Notes under the pieces: generated by a model
Seen by the model: the letters and a program-made list of their open reading frames with translations, nothing else
Databases searched by the model: none
Told to the model about the DNA's origin: nothing
Assembly: GCF_003151135.1 (NCBI RefSeq)
Contig: NZ_QEQK01000014.1
Span: 1 to 64,000 of the forward strand
Length of the DNA: 64,000 nucleotides
DNA from: Abyssibacter profundi
GTDB lineage: Bacteria > Pseudomonadota > Gammaproteobacteria > Nevskiales > OUC007
Direction of reading: 5' to 3'
Position numbers and translations under genes: made by a program
Shown here: piece after piece, positions 42,261-51,641 of the stretch
Layout: each line of letters opens with the position of its first letter
Position numbering within the stretch: position 1 is the first letter of the stretch

Positions 42261-43736
42261 TCAGTCCACGCTGTTAACGGGCCGCACATGTCGATCGCTA
42301 TCGACCAGGGCGAAGGTCACCGCCTCATGGTCGAGTGGGCTGCGGCCGACCGGGCCGGTGAGGTCGAAGACCAGCTTGCGGTCATCCCAGGGGTCGGTGC
42401 CCCAGCCGCGCTCGAGAATTTCGATGGTGTCGCCCTGGACCTCGATGTAAGCGTAGGAGACATTGTCGCTGTCGTCGGTCTCCAATACGTAACCCATCTC
42501 GTCCACGATGGAGCGCACCACGTAGCGCCCATTCGGATTGCCGTCGAACTCCACGTACATGCCGGGTCGCTGCCAGCGGTAGACGTCGCCCCAGCCCACC
42601 GACAGGCCGATGGTGCCCGCCGTGGGTGAAAAACAGTTGTCCAGCGGGCTGTCGCCACCGGGGGTTTCATAGCCCTGCTCGAAGGCGTACCAGTTGCCGA
42701 ATAGCTGGTCGGCTGGGCAGAACCCGGACTTGGTTCCCAGCCCCGCCGCCACCAGCGCGCCCAATTCGGTGTCGGTCACTTGGTAGAGCTCGAACTTCAA
42801 GATGAAGTCGTCGTGGAAGTGGACGTGGATGGGATGAAAGGAGTACGTCCCGGCCGGTCGGGCGGTCTGGCTGCCGTCCGTCCAATGCACCACCTGGGTC
42901 TTGGGCCCGATAATCGTGCGGGAAAGCAGCTCATTCGGTGCGATTTCGGTTTCTCCGGCCAAGGTGTCGGCCAGCAGCTCGAAGCGCATGTCATAGATAC
43001 CCTGGCCCACATTGACCGGCCCTGAGGTAAAGCGCAGGCAGCGTATGGCGCCTGCGCCCCCAATCTCCACGGGGGCGGCTTCATCGACACTACAGGAGAT
43101 GGGCTCGATGCCAGCCACCGACAGCGGCGGATTGACGGTGTCAGGCGGGTACAGTCCATTGAGTGGATTGGCGGGCGCGACGAACCCGAATTCGTAGGGG
43201 GGCACCGTGCGCAGATTGGGGAGCAGCGGTTCGGGATCAGCGGGTAAAGCCGGGCTGACCGTCAGCGCCGATTCCAGCTTGGCGCGCATGCGAAAGCTGG
43301 CGTAGGTGGCATTGTCGGGCCGGATCTGAACCCGCCAGAGGCCGGCGGTGGGTTCGTCAATCAGGACCTCGGAGTTGAACTGGTTGAAGTTGTCATCTTC
43401 GCCCGCCAGGCTGCCGTCGGGAGCAAACACGTGGATACCAAAGCTGTCTGTTCGCTCGGGCGTATCCAGCCCGATACGCAGGCGCTTGCCGCCGGGTGCC
43501 ACGTCGAGCAGGTAGCTGGGACAGGCCAGATACGTGTCGCATAGCGACAGGCTGGGCACCTGGCCGTTTAGTGTTTCGCCCTCCCAAAACCAGGCTTCGT
43601 CGATATCCAGCACCGCATCCAGCGTGGCCGCGGGCGGGACGCCGGTCTCGTCCGTGGTATCGGCCTGCGGGCCGCCCGAGCAGGCGTAGCAGAGCAGCAA
43701 AGGGGTCAGGCTGAGCCCGAGTCGGCTGGGTCGCAT
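42261..43736 (-). CDS. Lysyl-oxidase-like lipoprotein
   Basis: This 491-residue protein starts at an ATG after GGGAG and has a lipobox (LLLCYAC, Cys about 19). Residues about 45-165 form a PPC-like beta-sandwich (GKRLRIGLDTPERTDSFGIH, WRVQIRPDNA). The C-terminal half is a copper-dependent lysyl oxidase domain. HPIHVHFHDDF (about 298-308) gives the copper His cluster. Lys336 in GTKSGFCPADQ aligns with the Lys that forms the LTQ cofactor, Tyr386 in GDVYRWQ aligns with the Tyr partner, and GRYVVRS with DDSDNVSYAYI matches the final block. Such enzymes oxidise primary amines to aldehydes. The protein should sit on the outer membrane or in the periplasm. It follows an amidase lipoprotein gene by 70 bases on the same strand. 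Confidence 0.85.
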   Translation of the reverse strand: MRPSRLGLSLTPLLLCYACSGGPQADTTDETGVPPAATLDAVLDIDEAWFWEGETLNGQVPSLSLCDTYLACPSYLLDVAPGGKRLRIGLDTPERTDSFGIHVFAPDGSLAGEDDNFNQFNSEVLIDEPTAGLWRVQIRPDNATYASFRMRAKLESALTVSPALPADPEPLLPNLRTVPPYEFGFVAPANPLNGLYPPDTVNPPLSVAGIEPISCSVDEAAPVEIGGAGAIRCLRFTSGPVNVGQGIYDMRFELLADTLAGETEIAPNELLSRTIIGPKTQVVHWTDGSQTARPAGTYSFHPIHVHFHDDFILKFELYQVTDTELGALVAAGLGTKSGFCPADQLFGNWYAFEQGYETPGGDSPLDNCFSPTAGTIGLSVGWGDVYRWQRPGMYVEFDGNPNGRYVVRSIVDEMGYVLETDDSDNVSYAYIEVQGDTIEILERGWGTDPWDDRKLVFDLTGPVGRSPLDHEAVTFALVDSDRHVRPVNSVD

Positions 43737-43806
43737 CAGTTCACTCCCTGAACAGGCTGGATGGTGGCCTGATCCCACGCTGCAACGGGTGTGCCAGCGA
43801 CTGCCT

Positions 43807-45402
43807 TCAGGGGGGCGGGTCGCCCGGCAATGCAGGGCGCCGGCGGTGCAACGTGGCTTGCTCGTAGGCGTAGGCCAGGGTGAACAGGGTCGATTCATCC
43901 CAGCGTCGGCCGAAGAATTCAATGCCGACCGGGCGGGCTGGCGTGTCGCCTGTGAAGCCGGCCGGCACCACGATGGACGGCATGGCCGTGGTGCTGCCAA
44001 ACGCGCAGTTGTCGGTTTGGGCCTGGCCGGTGGGCTGGGCCGCATTCTGAACCGGTGGGTAGACCAGGGCATCCAGGCCCAGGCTGTCGAGCTGGCCCTC
44101 GACGTACTCGCGCACGGCTTCGCGCTGGGCCAGCAGGTCCTGGTAGCGCGTTGAACTGGTGTCGCGCAGCAGCAGGCTGGCACCGACCAGCGCCTCGATG
44201 AAGGGATGGACGAGGCCGCTGGCAAACACCTCCTCGGTGTTCGCGCGCGGGGCATCGAAACTGGCGAGATATTCGTCCAGGTGGTCGGCAAACTCCTGCA
44301 CGATGAGCGTCTTGGAAATGTCGACAAAGTCGGGCAATTCGACGGGATCAACGATCTCCGCACCGAGAGCGGCAAGATCGGCGAGTGCCTGGTCCATCAC
44401 GGCGTTGATGTCGGCGTCGTCACCAAATGCATCGGTGCCCCCATAGCTGCGCAGCACACCAATGCGCCGGCCCGCCAGCCCTTGGGCATCCAGCGCATCG
44501 ACATAACTCGCAGGCTGATAGCGATCGGGCACCTGGGTGCGCGGATCGGCAGGGTCAGCCCCGGCCATCGCATCGAGCATCAGAGCGGCGTCGCGCACGC
44601 TGCGTGTAATCGGGCCGCCCACATCCATGGTGTGCGACAGCGGGACCAGACCATCCTGCGACACCAGCCCTACGGTGGACCGTACGCCGACCAGGCTGTT
44701 GTTGGCCGGTGGCAGGCGGATCGACGCGCAGGTATCTGATCCGGTGCCGATTGCGCCGAAGTTGGCTGCAATCGCGGCAGCCGTTCCGCCGCTGGAGCCA
44801 CCAGCATCCAGGCTGGTGTCATAGGGCAGGCCGATGCGCTGGCTGACGCTGTTAAAGCTCTGCGTCCAGTAGGCGTATTCGCTCATGCCGGCCTTGCCCA
44901 GGATCAGGGCGCCGGCGGCGCGAAGGCGTGCCACCGTGAAGGCGTCATCTGGTGGTTGGGAGCCTGCCAGCGCCAGTGATGACGCGGTGGTGGGAAAGTC
45001 GTCAGTGTCGTACAAATCCTTGAGGATGACCGGGACACAGTGCAAGGGACCAACAGGGCCGGTCGCTGCATAGGCATGATCCAGCGCTTCAGCCTGGGCC
45101 TGCCACTGCGGGTTGAGACTGACCATGCTGTTGATGGGCAGCCCGGTGTCCACGTGATTGTCCAGGGTCTCGATACGCTGCAAATAGCGCTCTGCCAGTT
45201 CGACGCAGCGTAGCGGCTCGCCGTCTGCATCTACCTGTTCACCCCGCCAGGCCGCCTGAATGTCTTCAATGCGGGCTTCGAGCAGTTCAAACGGGACGGG
45301 CTCGCTGACGGTGCCGGATTCGCCGGTCGGAGAGGAGGGGCCGCAGGCCGCGAGCAGCAGCGAGCAAAGGGGCAAGCACAGGCAAATCGGGCGTGATGGC
45401 AT
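43807..45402 (-). CDS. Amidase-signature family lipoprotein
   Basis: This protein has 531 residues from MPSRPIC with lipobox LLLAAC (Cys about 20); 13 earlier in-frame codons are not signal-like. The amidase signature is present: VILKDLYDTD (catalytic Lys), GGSSGGTAAAIAANFGAIG (cis-Ser) and GSDTCASIRLPP (nucleophile Ser; Gly-Gly in many members is Cys-Ala here). It hydrolyses an amide bond outside the cytoplasm. The lipoprotein location suggests a peptide or other external amide rather than the GatA role. It is followed by the lysyl-oxidase-like gene and is probably in the same transcript. Confidence 0.92.
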   Translation of the reverse strand: MPSRPICLCLPLCSLLLAACGPSSPTGESGTVSEPVPFELLEARIEDIQAAWRGEQVDADGEPLRCVELAERYLQRIETLDNHVDTGLPINSMVSLNPQWQAQAEALDHAYAATGPVGPLHCVPVILKDLYDTDDFPTTASSLALAGSQPPDDAFTVARLRAAGALILGKAGMSEYAYWTQSFNSVSQRIGLPYDTSLDAGGSSGGTAAAIAANFGAIGTGSDTCASIRLPPANNSLVGVRSTVGLVSQDGLVPLSHTMDVGGPITRSVRDAALMLDAMAGADPADPRTQVPDRYQPASYVDALDAQGLAGRRIGVLRSYGGTDAFGDDADINAVMDQALADLAALGAEIVDPVELPDFVDISKTLIVQEFADHLDEYLASFDAPRANTEEVFASGLVHPFIEALVGASLLLRDTSSTRYQDLLAQREAVREYVEGQLDSLGLDALVYPPVQNAAQPTGQAQTDNCAFGSTTAMPSIVVPAGFTGDTPARPVGIEFFGRRWDESTLFTLAYAYEQATLHRRRPALPGDPPP

Positions 45403-45456
45403 CAGCAGGCATGGCGGAGAATGACCACGCCCGGCTCGCAAGCCCCATGCCAGTGG

Positions 45457-46242
45457 CTAGTCGGGGCTGGGTTCAGCCGCCTGGGCCGCCTGGGCGGCGT
45501 CAACCGCGGCTCTGGCTTCTGCCGGGGGTTGGCGGTGATAACTCACCCGGACCGGATAAACCTTGCCGTCGGCCTGCTGCATGTTGCCAATGCCGCGATA
45601 CTGCTTGAGCTGTCGCGTCTCCCGGTCGTATTCGACAATGAGCGGGTCGACGAACACGCCCAGCAGCGAGTCCAGCGCCACCTTAATCTGGAGGGTGGGG
45701 CGGCCCTCGAAGCTGGATTCACCGACCCGTTCGGCCTTGAACTTGTAGGCGTCGAGGCGGCCGGCGGCGATGAACTGGAACTTGATCCGGTCGCCGGCAA
45801 CAAGCGCGTCCCAGTGCTCGCGGACGAAATAATCGAAGCCGGAGTCCGCGCAGGCCTGCGTTCGGGGCTTGATATCCGTGGTCGACGCGGTGGCTTCATC
45901 CGCCTTTTGCCGGTACAGGGTGATCGATTCGCCGCCGATATCGCGTATTCCCTCGCGGTAGCCGGTGCGGATCATGTGAAAGTCATAGCCCGGCACCGCA
46001 GGATTTTCACCGATGTGGAACTGCTTTTCGGCGATTCGGTTGCCATCGGCATCCCAGAAATCCACGCGCCATTCGGTGATGGCACCGGCGTCGTTGACGA
46101 CTTGCCGGTGATGTTCGATGTAGCGGAACCTGTCGCCCTCCAGCGTGTACCCATAGCCAAAGAACTGCTGCTCCGCCGCCGGGACGGGCCCCGTCACGGC
46201 AGCCAGCAGGGCCGCCGCCAGCACCGGCAACAGGCGCCCCAT
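45457..46242 (-). CDS. Exported protein of unknown function in a lipid-methylation operon
   Basis: This 261-residue protein has a signal peptide (MGRLLPVLAAALLAA to about VPAAEQ). The body is beta-rich (FFGYGYTLEGDRFRYIEHHR, LTLYR-like strands, PTLQIKVALDSLLGVFVDP) and ends in an Ala/Glu-rich tail. It resembles periplasmic lipid-binding barrels of the DUF3108 kind in size and rhythm, but I cannot assign a family. Its ATG overlaps the stop of the methyltransferase gene as TAATG, so it is translationally coupled and likely acts with that lipid-modifying pathway. Confidence 0.75.
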   Translation of the reverse strand: MGRLLPVLAAALLAAVTGPVPAAEQQFFGYGYTLEGDRFRYIEHHRQVVNDAGAITEWRVDFWDADGNRIAEKQFHIGENPAVPGYDFHMIRTGYREGIRDIGGESITLYRQKADEATASTTDIKPRTQACADSGFDYFVREHWDALVAGDRIKFQFIAAGRLDAYKFKAERVGESSFEGRPTLQIKVALDSLLGVFVDPLIVEYDRETRQLKQYRGIGNMQQADGKVYPVRVSYHRQPPAEARAAVDAAQAAQAAEPSPD

Positions 46243-47342
46243 TACGCGGCCTGGGCGTCAGCCGCCGCATCGCCGGTGGCCGGCTGGGCGACGGCCCGGG
46301 GGCGAAACAAATAATGCCCCACGCCCCATTCCCGGCCATCGCGGTAGCCGAAAAACTCCGCCACGGCCATGTAAAACATGCGCCAGCGCTGAAACCAGAT
46401 CCGGCCTTCGCGGGCGTTGCCATAGGCGCGCTCGAACAGCGGCATGATGCTGTCGCGCTCGGCGTCCATGCGTTCCAGCCACTGGTTGGAGGTCTTTTCG
46501 TAGTGCTGGCCGCCCACCCACCAGTGGTCGGCGATCTGCATGTGTTCCTGAAAATGCATCAGCAGGTGCTGGGAGGGCATGACCCCGCCGGTGAAGAAGT
46601 ACCGGGTCATCCAATCCTTGTCTCCCCGGTCCTCATAGGGATAGGCCAGATGCGGATGGGCAAAGATATGCACGAACAGCAACCCCTCGGGCTTGAGCCA
46701 GCCACTGATGCGACGCAGCAGCTCCCGGTAGTTGCGCATGTGCTCGAACATCTCGATGGACAGCGCGCGGTCGAAGGCGGCGGCCTCATCGTGATCGGCG
46801 GGGTCGAAGGCGTTGATGTCGCAGGTGATGACGTGAATATTCTTGAAGCCGCGCTCGGCCGCCTGGTGCTCGATGAACTGCCGCTGACCATGCGAATTCG
46901 AGACCGAAACAATCTCCATGTTCGGAAAGTGTTCCGCCATCCAAAGGGTTAGCGAGCCCCAGCCGCAGCCGATGTCCAGCACGCGCATGCCGTCTTCCAG
47001 CTGAGCCCGCTCGGCGTAGAGCGCCAGCATCGCGTCCTCGGCCTGCTCCAGTGTCTCGCTGCCCTGCGGGTAGTAGCAGCAGCTGTACTTCAAACGCTGG
47101 CCCAGCGAGCGATAGAAGAATTCGGCGGGCACCTCGTAGTGTTGGGCATTGGCGGCGTCGGTGTCCTCGGCAATTGCGCCTTGTGACCAGTCCGTGACCA
47201 GCTGGCGGATGGCTTCGGAGCGTGCTTCGGGGTTCGACGCTTCCTCGCTGTCCAGCCGCTGCTGGATCAGCCGGCGCATGCCGGCACGGGCCAGCACGTC
47301 GGGCACCAGTCCACGTTCGCAGAGTTCGATAGGTGACAACAT
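46242..47342 (-). CDS. Cyclopropane-fatty-acid-synthase-like SAM methyltransferase
   Basis: This protein has 366 residues from the ATG at 47342, two bases after the upstream stop; a TTG six bases earlier overlaps that stop and is less likely. The SAM-binding Rossmann motif is VLDIGCGWGSL. CFA-synthase family features follow: LKYSCCYYPQG before it, SIEMFEHMRNYRELL, FTGGVMPSQ and a C-terminal RWRMFYMAVAEFFGY block. It is close to the variant of CFA synthases found next to DUF1295 proteins, which modify unsaturated lipid chains. Substrates and product (cyclopropane, methyl or furan fatty acid) are not determined by sequence. It is coupled to genes on both sides. Confidence 0.9.
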   Translation of the reverse strand: MLSPIELCERGLVPDVLARAGMRRLIQQRLDSEEASNPEARSEAIRQLVTDWSQGAIAEDTDAANAQHYEVPAEFFYRSLGQRLKYSCCYYPQGSETLEQAEDAMLALYAERAQLEDGMRVLDIGCGWGSLTLWMAEHFPNMEIVSVSNSHGQRQFIEHQAAERGFKNIHVITCDINAFDPADHDEAAAFDRALSIEMFEHMRNYRELLRRISGWLKPEGLLFVHIFAHPHLAYPYEDRGDKDWMTRYFFTGGVMPSQHLLMHFQEHMQIADHWWVGGQHYEKTSNQWLERMDAERDSIMPLFERAYGNAREGRIWFQRWRMFYMAVAEFFGYRDGREWGVGHYLFRPRAVAQPATGDAAADAQAA

Positions 47343-47344
47343 GT

Positions 47345-48133
47345 TCAAACCTTGTGCTTGCTGGCCTTGGGTGGCCAGGGGATAAAGGAACTGGTGGTGC
47401 GGACGTACTCGTCGTAGCCCTCGCGTTTGCGCTTGCCCTCCGGTGTCTCAACGCCGGGCACGCCCGACACCTTGAGCAGCAGCCAGGCCATGAGCAGCGG
47501 GCTGACCAGGGTCAGCCACCACAGCGAGCTGCCCAGCGCCAGCGGGATGTACGCCACCCAGTGCAGTGACTCGAAGAAATAATTCGGGTGCCGGGAGTAG
47601 TACCAAAGCCCTTGGCGGCACACCTTGCCGCGATTCGCGGGGTCAGCCTTAAAGGCCATGAGCTGATAATCGGCCAGCGCCTCGCCCAGCACCGAGATGG
47701 CCCAGATCACCACGCCCAGCACCAGTAGGGGCGCCGCGACCACTGCTTGCTGATAGGCCACGACCAGAAAGGGCAGGGAAAGCACCCAGGCCATCACACC
47801 CTGGAACAGATAGAACAGCAGCATGTTGCGGTCTTGTGCCTGCCCCCATTTCTCCCGGAGGGCGGTGTAGCGACTGTCTTCAGGTGCGCCCACATTTCTT
47901 AAATAAAGATAGCCGCCAAGGCGTGCGGACCAGACCAGTCCCAAGACTCCTGCGAGCAGGCGCATCACGGTCTCGCCATCAGCCAGCAGCGCATAGATGA
48001 CCGCTGCCAGGCCCAGTGAAAACGACCAGGTGATATCCACGTGCCCCGCATTGCGTGTCTTGAGTTGGAGCACCCAAGTCGCGATGAGCACGGCCGTGAT
48101 GGCGGCCAAGCCAATGAGATAAGTCGTGATCAC
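47345..48133 (-). CDS. DUF1295 / steroid 5-alpha-reductase-like membrane protein
   Basis: This protein has 262 residues. The start is taken as the GTG at 48133 because AGGAGG precedes it by eight bases; the longer frame upstream is not protein-like. Six or seven hydrophobic segments are visible. The C-terminal block GLWYYSRHPNYFFESLHWVA is the hallmark of DUF1295 and related ICMT/steroid reductase folds, and VETPEGKRKREGYDEYVRTT follows. Members act on lipid double bonds using NADPH or SAM. It heads a three-gene operon with the CFA-synthase-like and periplasmic genes. Confidence 0.92.
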   Translation of the reverse strand: MITTYLIGLAAITAVLIATWVLQLKTRNAGHVDITWSFSLGLAAVIYALLADGETVMRLLAGVLGLVWSARLGGYLYLRNVGAPEDSRYTALREKWGQAQDRNMLLFYLFQGVMAWVLSLPFLVVAYQQAVVAAPLLVLGVVIWAISVLGEALADYQLMAFKADPANRGKVCRQGLWYYSRHPNYFFESLHWVAYIPLALGSSLWWLTLVSPLLMAWLLLKVSGVPGVETPEGKRKREGYDEYVRTTSSFIPWPPKASKHKV

Positions 48134-48510
48134 GCGTCGCAGCCTCCTGTTTGTCCAACGCAGACCTGAATTCGAACGCCGCGGGCAGTTGGATGCAAGC
48201 CGCGCAGCGTTTGAACAATCCATGACCAAGCAGCCCGGCGTGAACGCGCTGCGACCCGGCCCAGTCATCCACTGTCACACGACCGTCAAATTCCACTCTT
48301 AGTCTCTGCCGCCGAGTCGGGGGTCAGAGGGAAGCAGGGCCGCAGGGTTTGCGGCACCGGTCCCCGAATGGCTCGAGCGACGAGACCGGGTTCATCCGGG
48401 GCCATCCAGGCCACTCGTCATCGAGCCGCACCAATTTCAAAAACGGTCAGCCGCCACCGGTTGTGTATGGCGGTTGTGCCGTGTCAATTCTTACGAGTGA
48501 AGGGGTCGGG
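48134..48510. promoter_or_regulatory. Divergent intergenic region upstream of the TonB-dependent receptor
   Basis: These 377 bases separate the minus-strand DUF1295 operon from the plus-strand receptor block, so they must contain both promoters. I see no recognisable operator, riboswitch or open frame with coding character. AAGGGG at 48500-48505 serves as the receptor ribosome site. Confidence 0.4.
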
Positions 48511-51500
48511 ATGAGCCTGCAAGGTGTAAGAGGAATCGTCGCCATGGCTCTGGCCGCGAGCATGGGCTTTGCTCACGCGGCTAACGAGTTGGTCATTCAC
48601 GCCTATGAGGATGGTGCCGCAGGTACCGGCCTGGAGGTCGTGCTGGACGATGAGCAGACCGCAAGACTGGACGCCAGTGGGTCGGCCACCTTCGATCTGA
48701 ATGCCGGGCCTCACACGGTCGAAATCCTGCTGGGCGGCGTGCCCATGCACGATTTCAAGTTCAGCTCGGCCGCCGGCCAGCTGGTGGACATCACCGTCAC
48801 GCTGCAAAGCGGTGAAGACCCCCAGCACTTCGTTGAGAGCTACTTTCCGACCGAGACCGCACGTGACCGCGCCTCGGCTCCCAAGGGCACTTACAAGGGT
48901 CGTGTGGCCTTTGATGGGTCTGCACTCGGCGGTGCGACAATTACCGTGCCCAAGCTGGGGGCCACCGCAGAAACCGACGCCGGCGGCAACTTTTCGTTGA
49001 CGCTGCCGCGCGGTGTTTACGAGCTGCAGATCACCCACCCGAACATGGATAGCGCGCAGAGCGAGCAGGTCCGTGTGGTCAGTGGTGTGACCAAGCAGGC
49101 CCGCTACCAGTACGGCGCGACCACGACGGCCGGCGGGGATGTCGAAGAGGTGCTCGTGCTGGGCTCCTTCGACCCGACCGCATTCGGCGAGTCGGAGCGG
49201 TTCTCGGTCAATGTCATCGAAACCCTTGGCATTGAGCAGCTTGCGCGTTTCGGTGATTCCGACGTAGCGGCCTCGGTGGTCCGCGTGCCCAGCGTGACCG
49301 TGCAAAGCAGTCGCTTCGTGTTTATTCGTGGCCTGGGTGGTCGCTACATCACGACGACGCTGAACGGCGCGACGCTGCCGTCGACCGACCCCACCAAGCG
49401 TGAGGTGCCGCTGGATTTGTTCCCCAGCAACATTGTTAAGCAGCTGGACGTGAAGAAATCCTTCATCGCCGGCATGCCGGGCGAAAGCACGGGGGGCAAC
49501 CTCGTCATCAACACCCGGACCTTCCCGGAAGAAGCCGCCGGCAAGCTGTCCTTCAGCCTGGGCTACACCGATGGCCTGACGGGTGAAGACGTGGCCTTCG
49601 ACCCGATCAGTGGTGACTACGATGCCTTCGGCTTCGACGATGGTTCCCGCGATGTCCCCGGTGGCGTCGAGGCGATCTCGGCGCTGCTGAACTGCAGCGA
49701 GTGTGAAGGCAGCTTCAGCGATGGCACGCGCCAGGCGCTGAACCAGATCGCAGCCGTTCAGCTGATGAACGACATGGATCTGGGCACGGCCACGGCCGAC
49801 CCGAAGGTCTCCCTCGGTGCCAACTACGGCAATCTCTTCAACATCGGCGGCCGTGAGATGGGCTTCTTCGTCGCCGGCAACTACCGCAACGATTGGGGCC
49901 AGCGCGCCGAAGGTGTGCGCCGGACCTACAACACCGACGGCGGCGTGTTCGATGACTTCACCTTCGAGGAAGCATCCAACACGGTGGACACCAGCGCGCT
50001 GATCTCGCTGGGCATGAACGCCGGCGACAGCAGCTACCAGTCCACGACGCTGGCCTCGCGTTCCACCGAAGCCGCCACCCGTGTGACCCGTGGCCGCGAT
50101 GGTGACTCCGGCTCCGAGACCTACCGCTACTCCATTGACTGGGAAGAGCGCCAGTTCCTGTCGCAGCAGTTCTCGGGTGAGCATGTGTTGGGTCAGGGCG
50201 GTGGTCTGGTGGCCAGCTGGCAGATCACCGGCAGCAACGCCCGCCGCTATGCGCCGGATCGCCGCGAGGTCCGCTTTGACCTGGAAGGCAACGACGGCGT
50301 GTTCGATCTGATCGTGCCGGAGCTGGTCCGTCGATACGACGACTTGTCCGACGACAACCTGGACGCGTCCACGGATTGGGAATACCTGTTCTCCAACGCC
50401 CTGGGCGATGCCACGTTCGAGACCGGCATCAAGCTGATCCACCGCGAGCGTGATTCGGATTCTCAGGCCTACGGCTACATTGGTAACGAGTCGCAGTACG
50501 ACCAGAATGCACCGAACCTGCTGGTCAGCGACGTCATTACGCTGGACAACATTACCGGTGATCAAAGCACGGGCCTGGCTTTCGCCGACCGCACGCTGCC
50601 CAGTGACAGCTACGAAGCCGAGATGGACCTCAACAGTGTTTACGGGTCGTTCTCACAGCGCTTCGCCAGTGTCTACCAGGTGATCTTCGGCCTGCGCTAC
50701 GAGGCCTACGAGCAGACCACAGAGACCTTCTCGATTCAGGGTGATGGCGCTCCGGTGCGGTCCTTGATCGATGACGACGTGCTGCTGCCCAGCCTGGCTT
50801 TGAACTGGGAGCTGGGCGCTGACCAGCAGCTGCGCTTTGCGGCCAGCCGCACGGTCTCGCGGCCCGACTTCAAGGAAACCTCGAACGCCACCTTCTACGA
50901 CAACCAGTTCAACTTCCGTGTCCGCGGTAATCCGAACCTGAAGGTGTCCGAGATCACCAACCTCGACCTGCGCTGGGAGATGTACGGCGACGGGGACGAG
51001 AGCCTGAGCGTCGCCGCCTTCTACAAGGCCATCGATGACCCCATCGAACGCGTGCTGCAGCTGGCTTCCGGCACGGCTGGCAACTCGCGGACCTTCCAGA
51101 ACGGCAACCAGGCGGACATTTACGGCATCGAGTTCGATGGTCGCCGGGACTTTGATCTGAACACGGCCGGCTCCCGCTCCATCTTCGTCGCGCTGAATGC
51201 CAGCCTGATCGAGTCGGAAATCGAACTGGACGGCGGCGAGACACGCAAGCTCCAGGGCCAGCCCGATTACACCTTCAACCTGGCCGTTGGCCTGGATGAC
51301 TACGCCGGTGACATCCGCCAGGAAGTGACCCTACTGATTAACCAGTCTGGCGAGACCATCGTCGATGTCGGCCTGACCGACTTGCCAGACGTCGTGGAAG
51401 AGCCGCGCCTCGATCTCGATCTGAACTACAAGGCCTTCCTCACCGAATCCCTGGTCTTCAAGGCCAAGGCAGGAAACCTTCTGGACGAAACCGTCGAGTT

Positions 51501-51576
51501 TACGCAAGGCGGGCAAGTGTTCCAGGAGTACAAGCAGGGCGTGACGCTTGAAGCAGGCATCGATTGGAATTTTTAA
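48511..51576 (+). CDS. TonB-dependent outer-membrane receptor with regulatory-like N-terminal domain
   Basis: This protein has 1021 residues from the ATG at 48511. The signal peptide ends at FAHA-ANE. It begins with two beta-sandwich modules, the second like a carboxypeptidase-regulatory domain (YKGRVAFDGSALGGATITVP, ANFSL-type strand), often found before the plug in large receptors. The plug is clear (VVRVPSVTVQSSRFVFIRGL, NGATLPSTDPTKREVPLDLF). The barrel ends LEAGIDWNF with a terminal Phe. It imports an unknown large or scarce substrate using energy from the TonB operon downstream. A beta-helix lipoprotein and the TonB2-type genes follow on the same strand. Confidence 0.94.
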   Translation: MSLQGVRGIVAMALAASMGFAHAANELVIHAYEDGAAGTGLEVVLDDEQTARLDASGSATFDLNAGPHTVEILLGGVPMHDFKFSSAAGQLVDITVTLQSGEDPQHFVESYFPTETARDRASAPKGTYKGRVAFDGSALGGATITVPKLGATAETDAGGNFSLTLPRGVYELQITHPNMDSAQSEQVRVVSGVTKQARYQYGATTTAGGDVEEVLVLGSFDPTAFGESERFSVNVIETLGIEQLARFGDSDVAASVVRVPSVTVQSSRFVFIRGLGGRYITTTLNGATLPSTDPTKREVPLDLFPSNIVKQLDVKKSFIAGMPGESTGGNLVINTRTFPEEAAGKLSFSLGYTDGLTGEDVAFDPISGDYDAFGFDDGSRDVPGGVEAISALLNCSECEGSFSDGTRQALNQIAAVQLMNDMDLGTATADPKVSLGANYGNLFNIGGREMGFFVAGNYRNDWGQRAEGVRRTYNTDGGVFDDFTFEEASNTVDTSALISLGMNAGDSSYQSTTLASRSTEAATRVTRGRDGDSGSETYRYSIDWEERQFLSQQFSGEHVLGQGGGLVASWQITGSNARRYAPDRREVRFDLEGNDGVFDLIVPELVRRYDDLSDDNLDASTDWEYLFSNALGDATFETGIKLIHRERDSDSQAYGYIGNESQYDQNAPNLLVSDVITLDNITGDQSTGLAFADRTLPSDSYEAEMDLNSVYGSFSQRFASVYQVIFGLRYEAYEQTTETFSIQGDGAPVRSLIDDDVLLPSLALNWELGADQQLRFAASRTVSRPDFKETSNATFYDNQFNFRVRGNPNLKVSEITNLDLRWEMYGDGDESLSVAAFYKAIDDPIERVLQLASGTAGNSRTFQNGNQADIYGIEFDGRRDFDLNTAGSRSIFVALNASLIESEIELDGGETRKLQGQPDYTFNLAVGLDDYAGDIRQEVTLLINQSGETIVDVGLTDLPDVVEEPRLDLDLNYKAFLTESLVFKAKAGNLLDETVEFTQGGQVFQEYKQGVTLEAGIDWNF

Positions 51577-51641
51577 CCGAGTGCACGATTTGTCACCCCG
51601 TGTGACGCCCCTAGTGACTCAAAGAAACTGACGGAGTTGTT

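Noticed and set aside
48484-50565. Long open frame antisense to the TonB-dependent receptor
   Set aside because: The composition is shadow-like and no motif is present; the sense frame encodes a clear plug and barrel.
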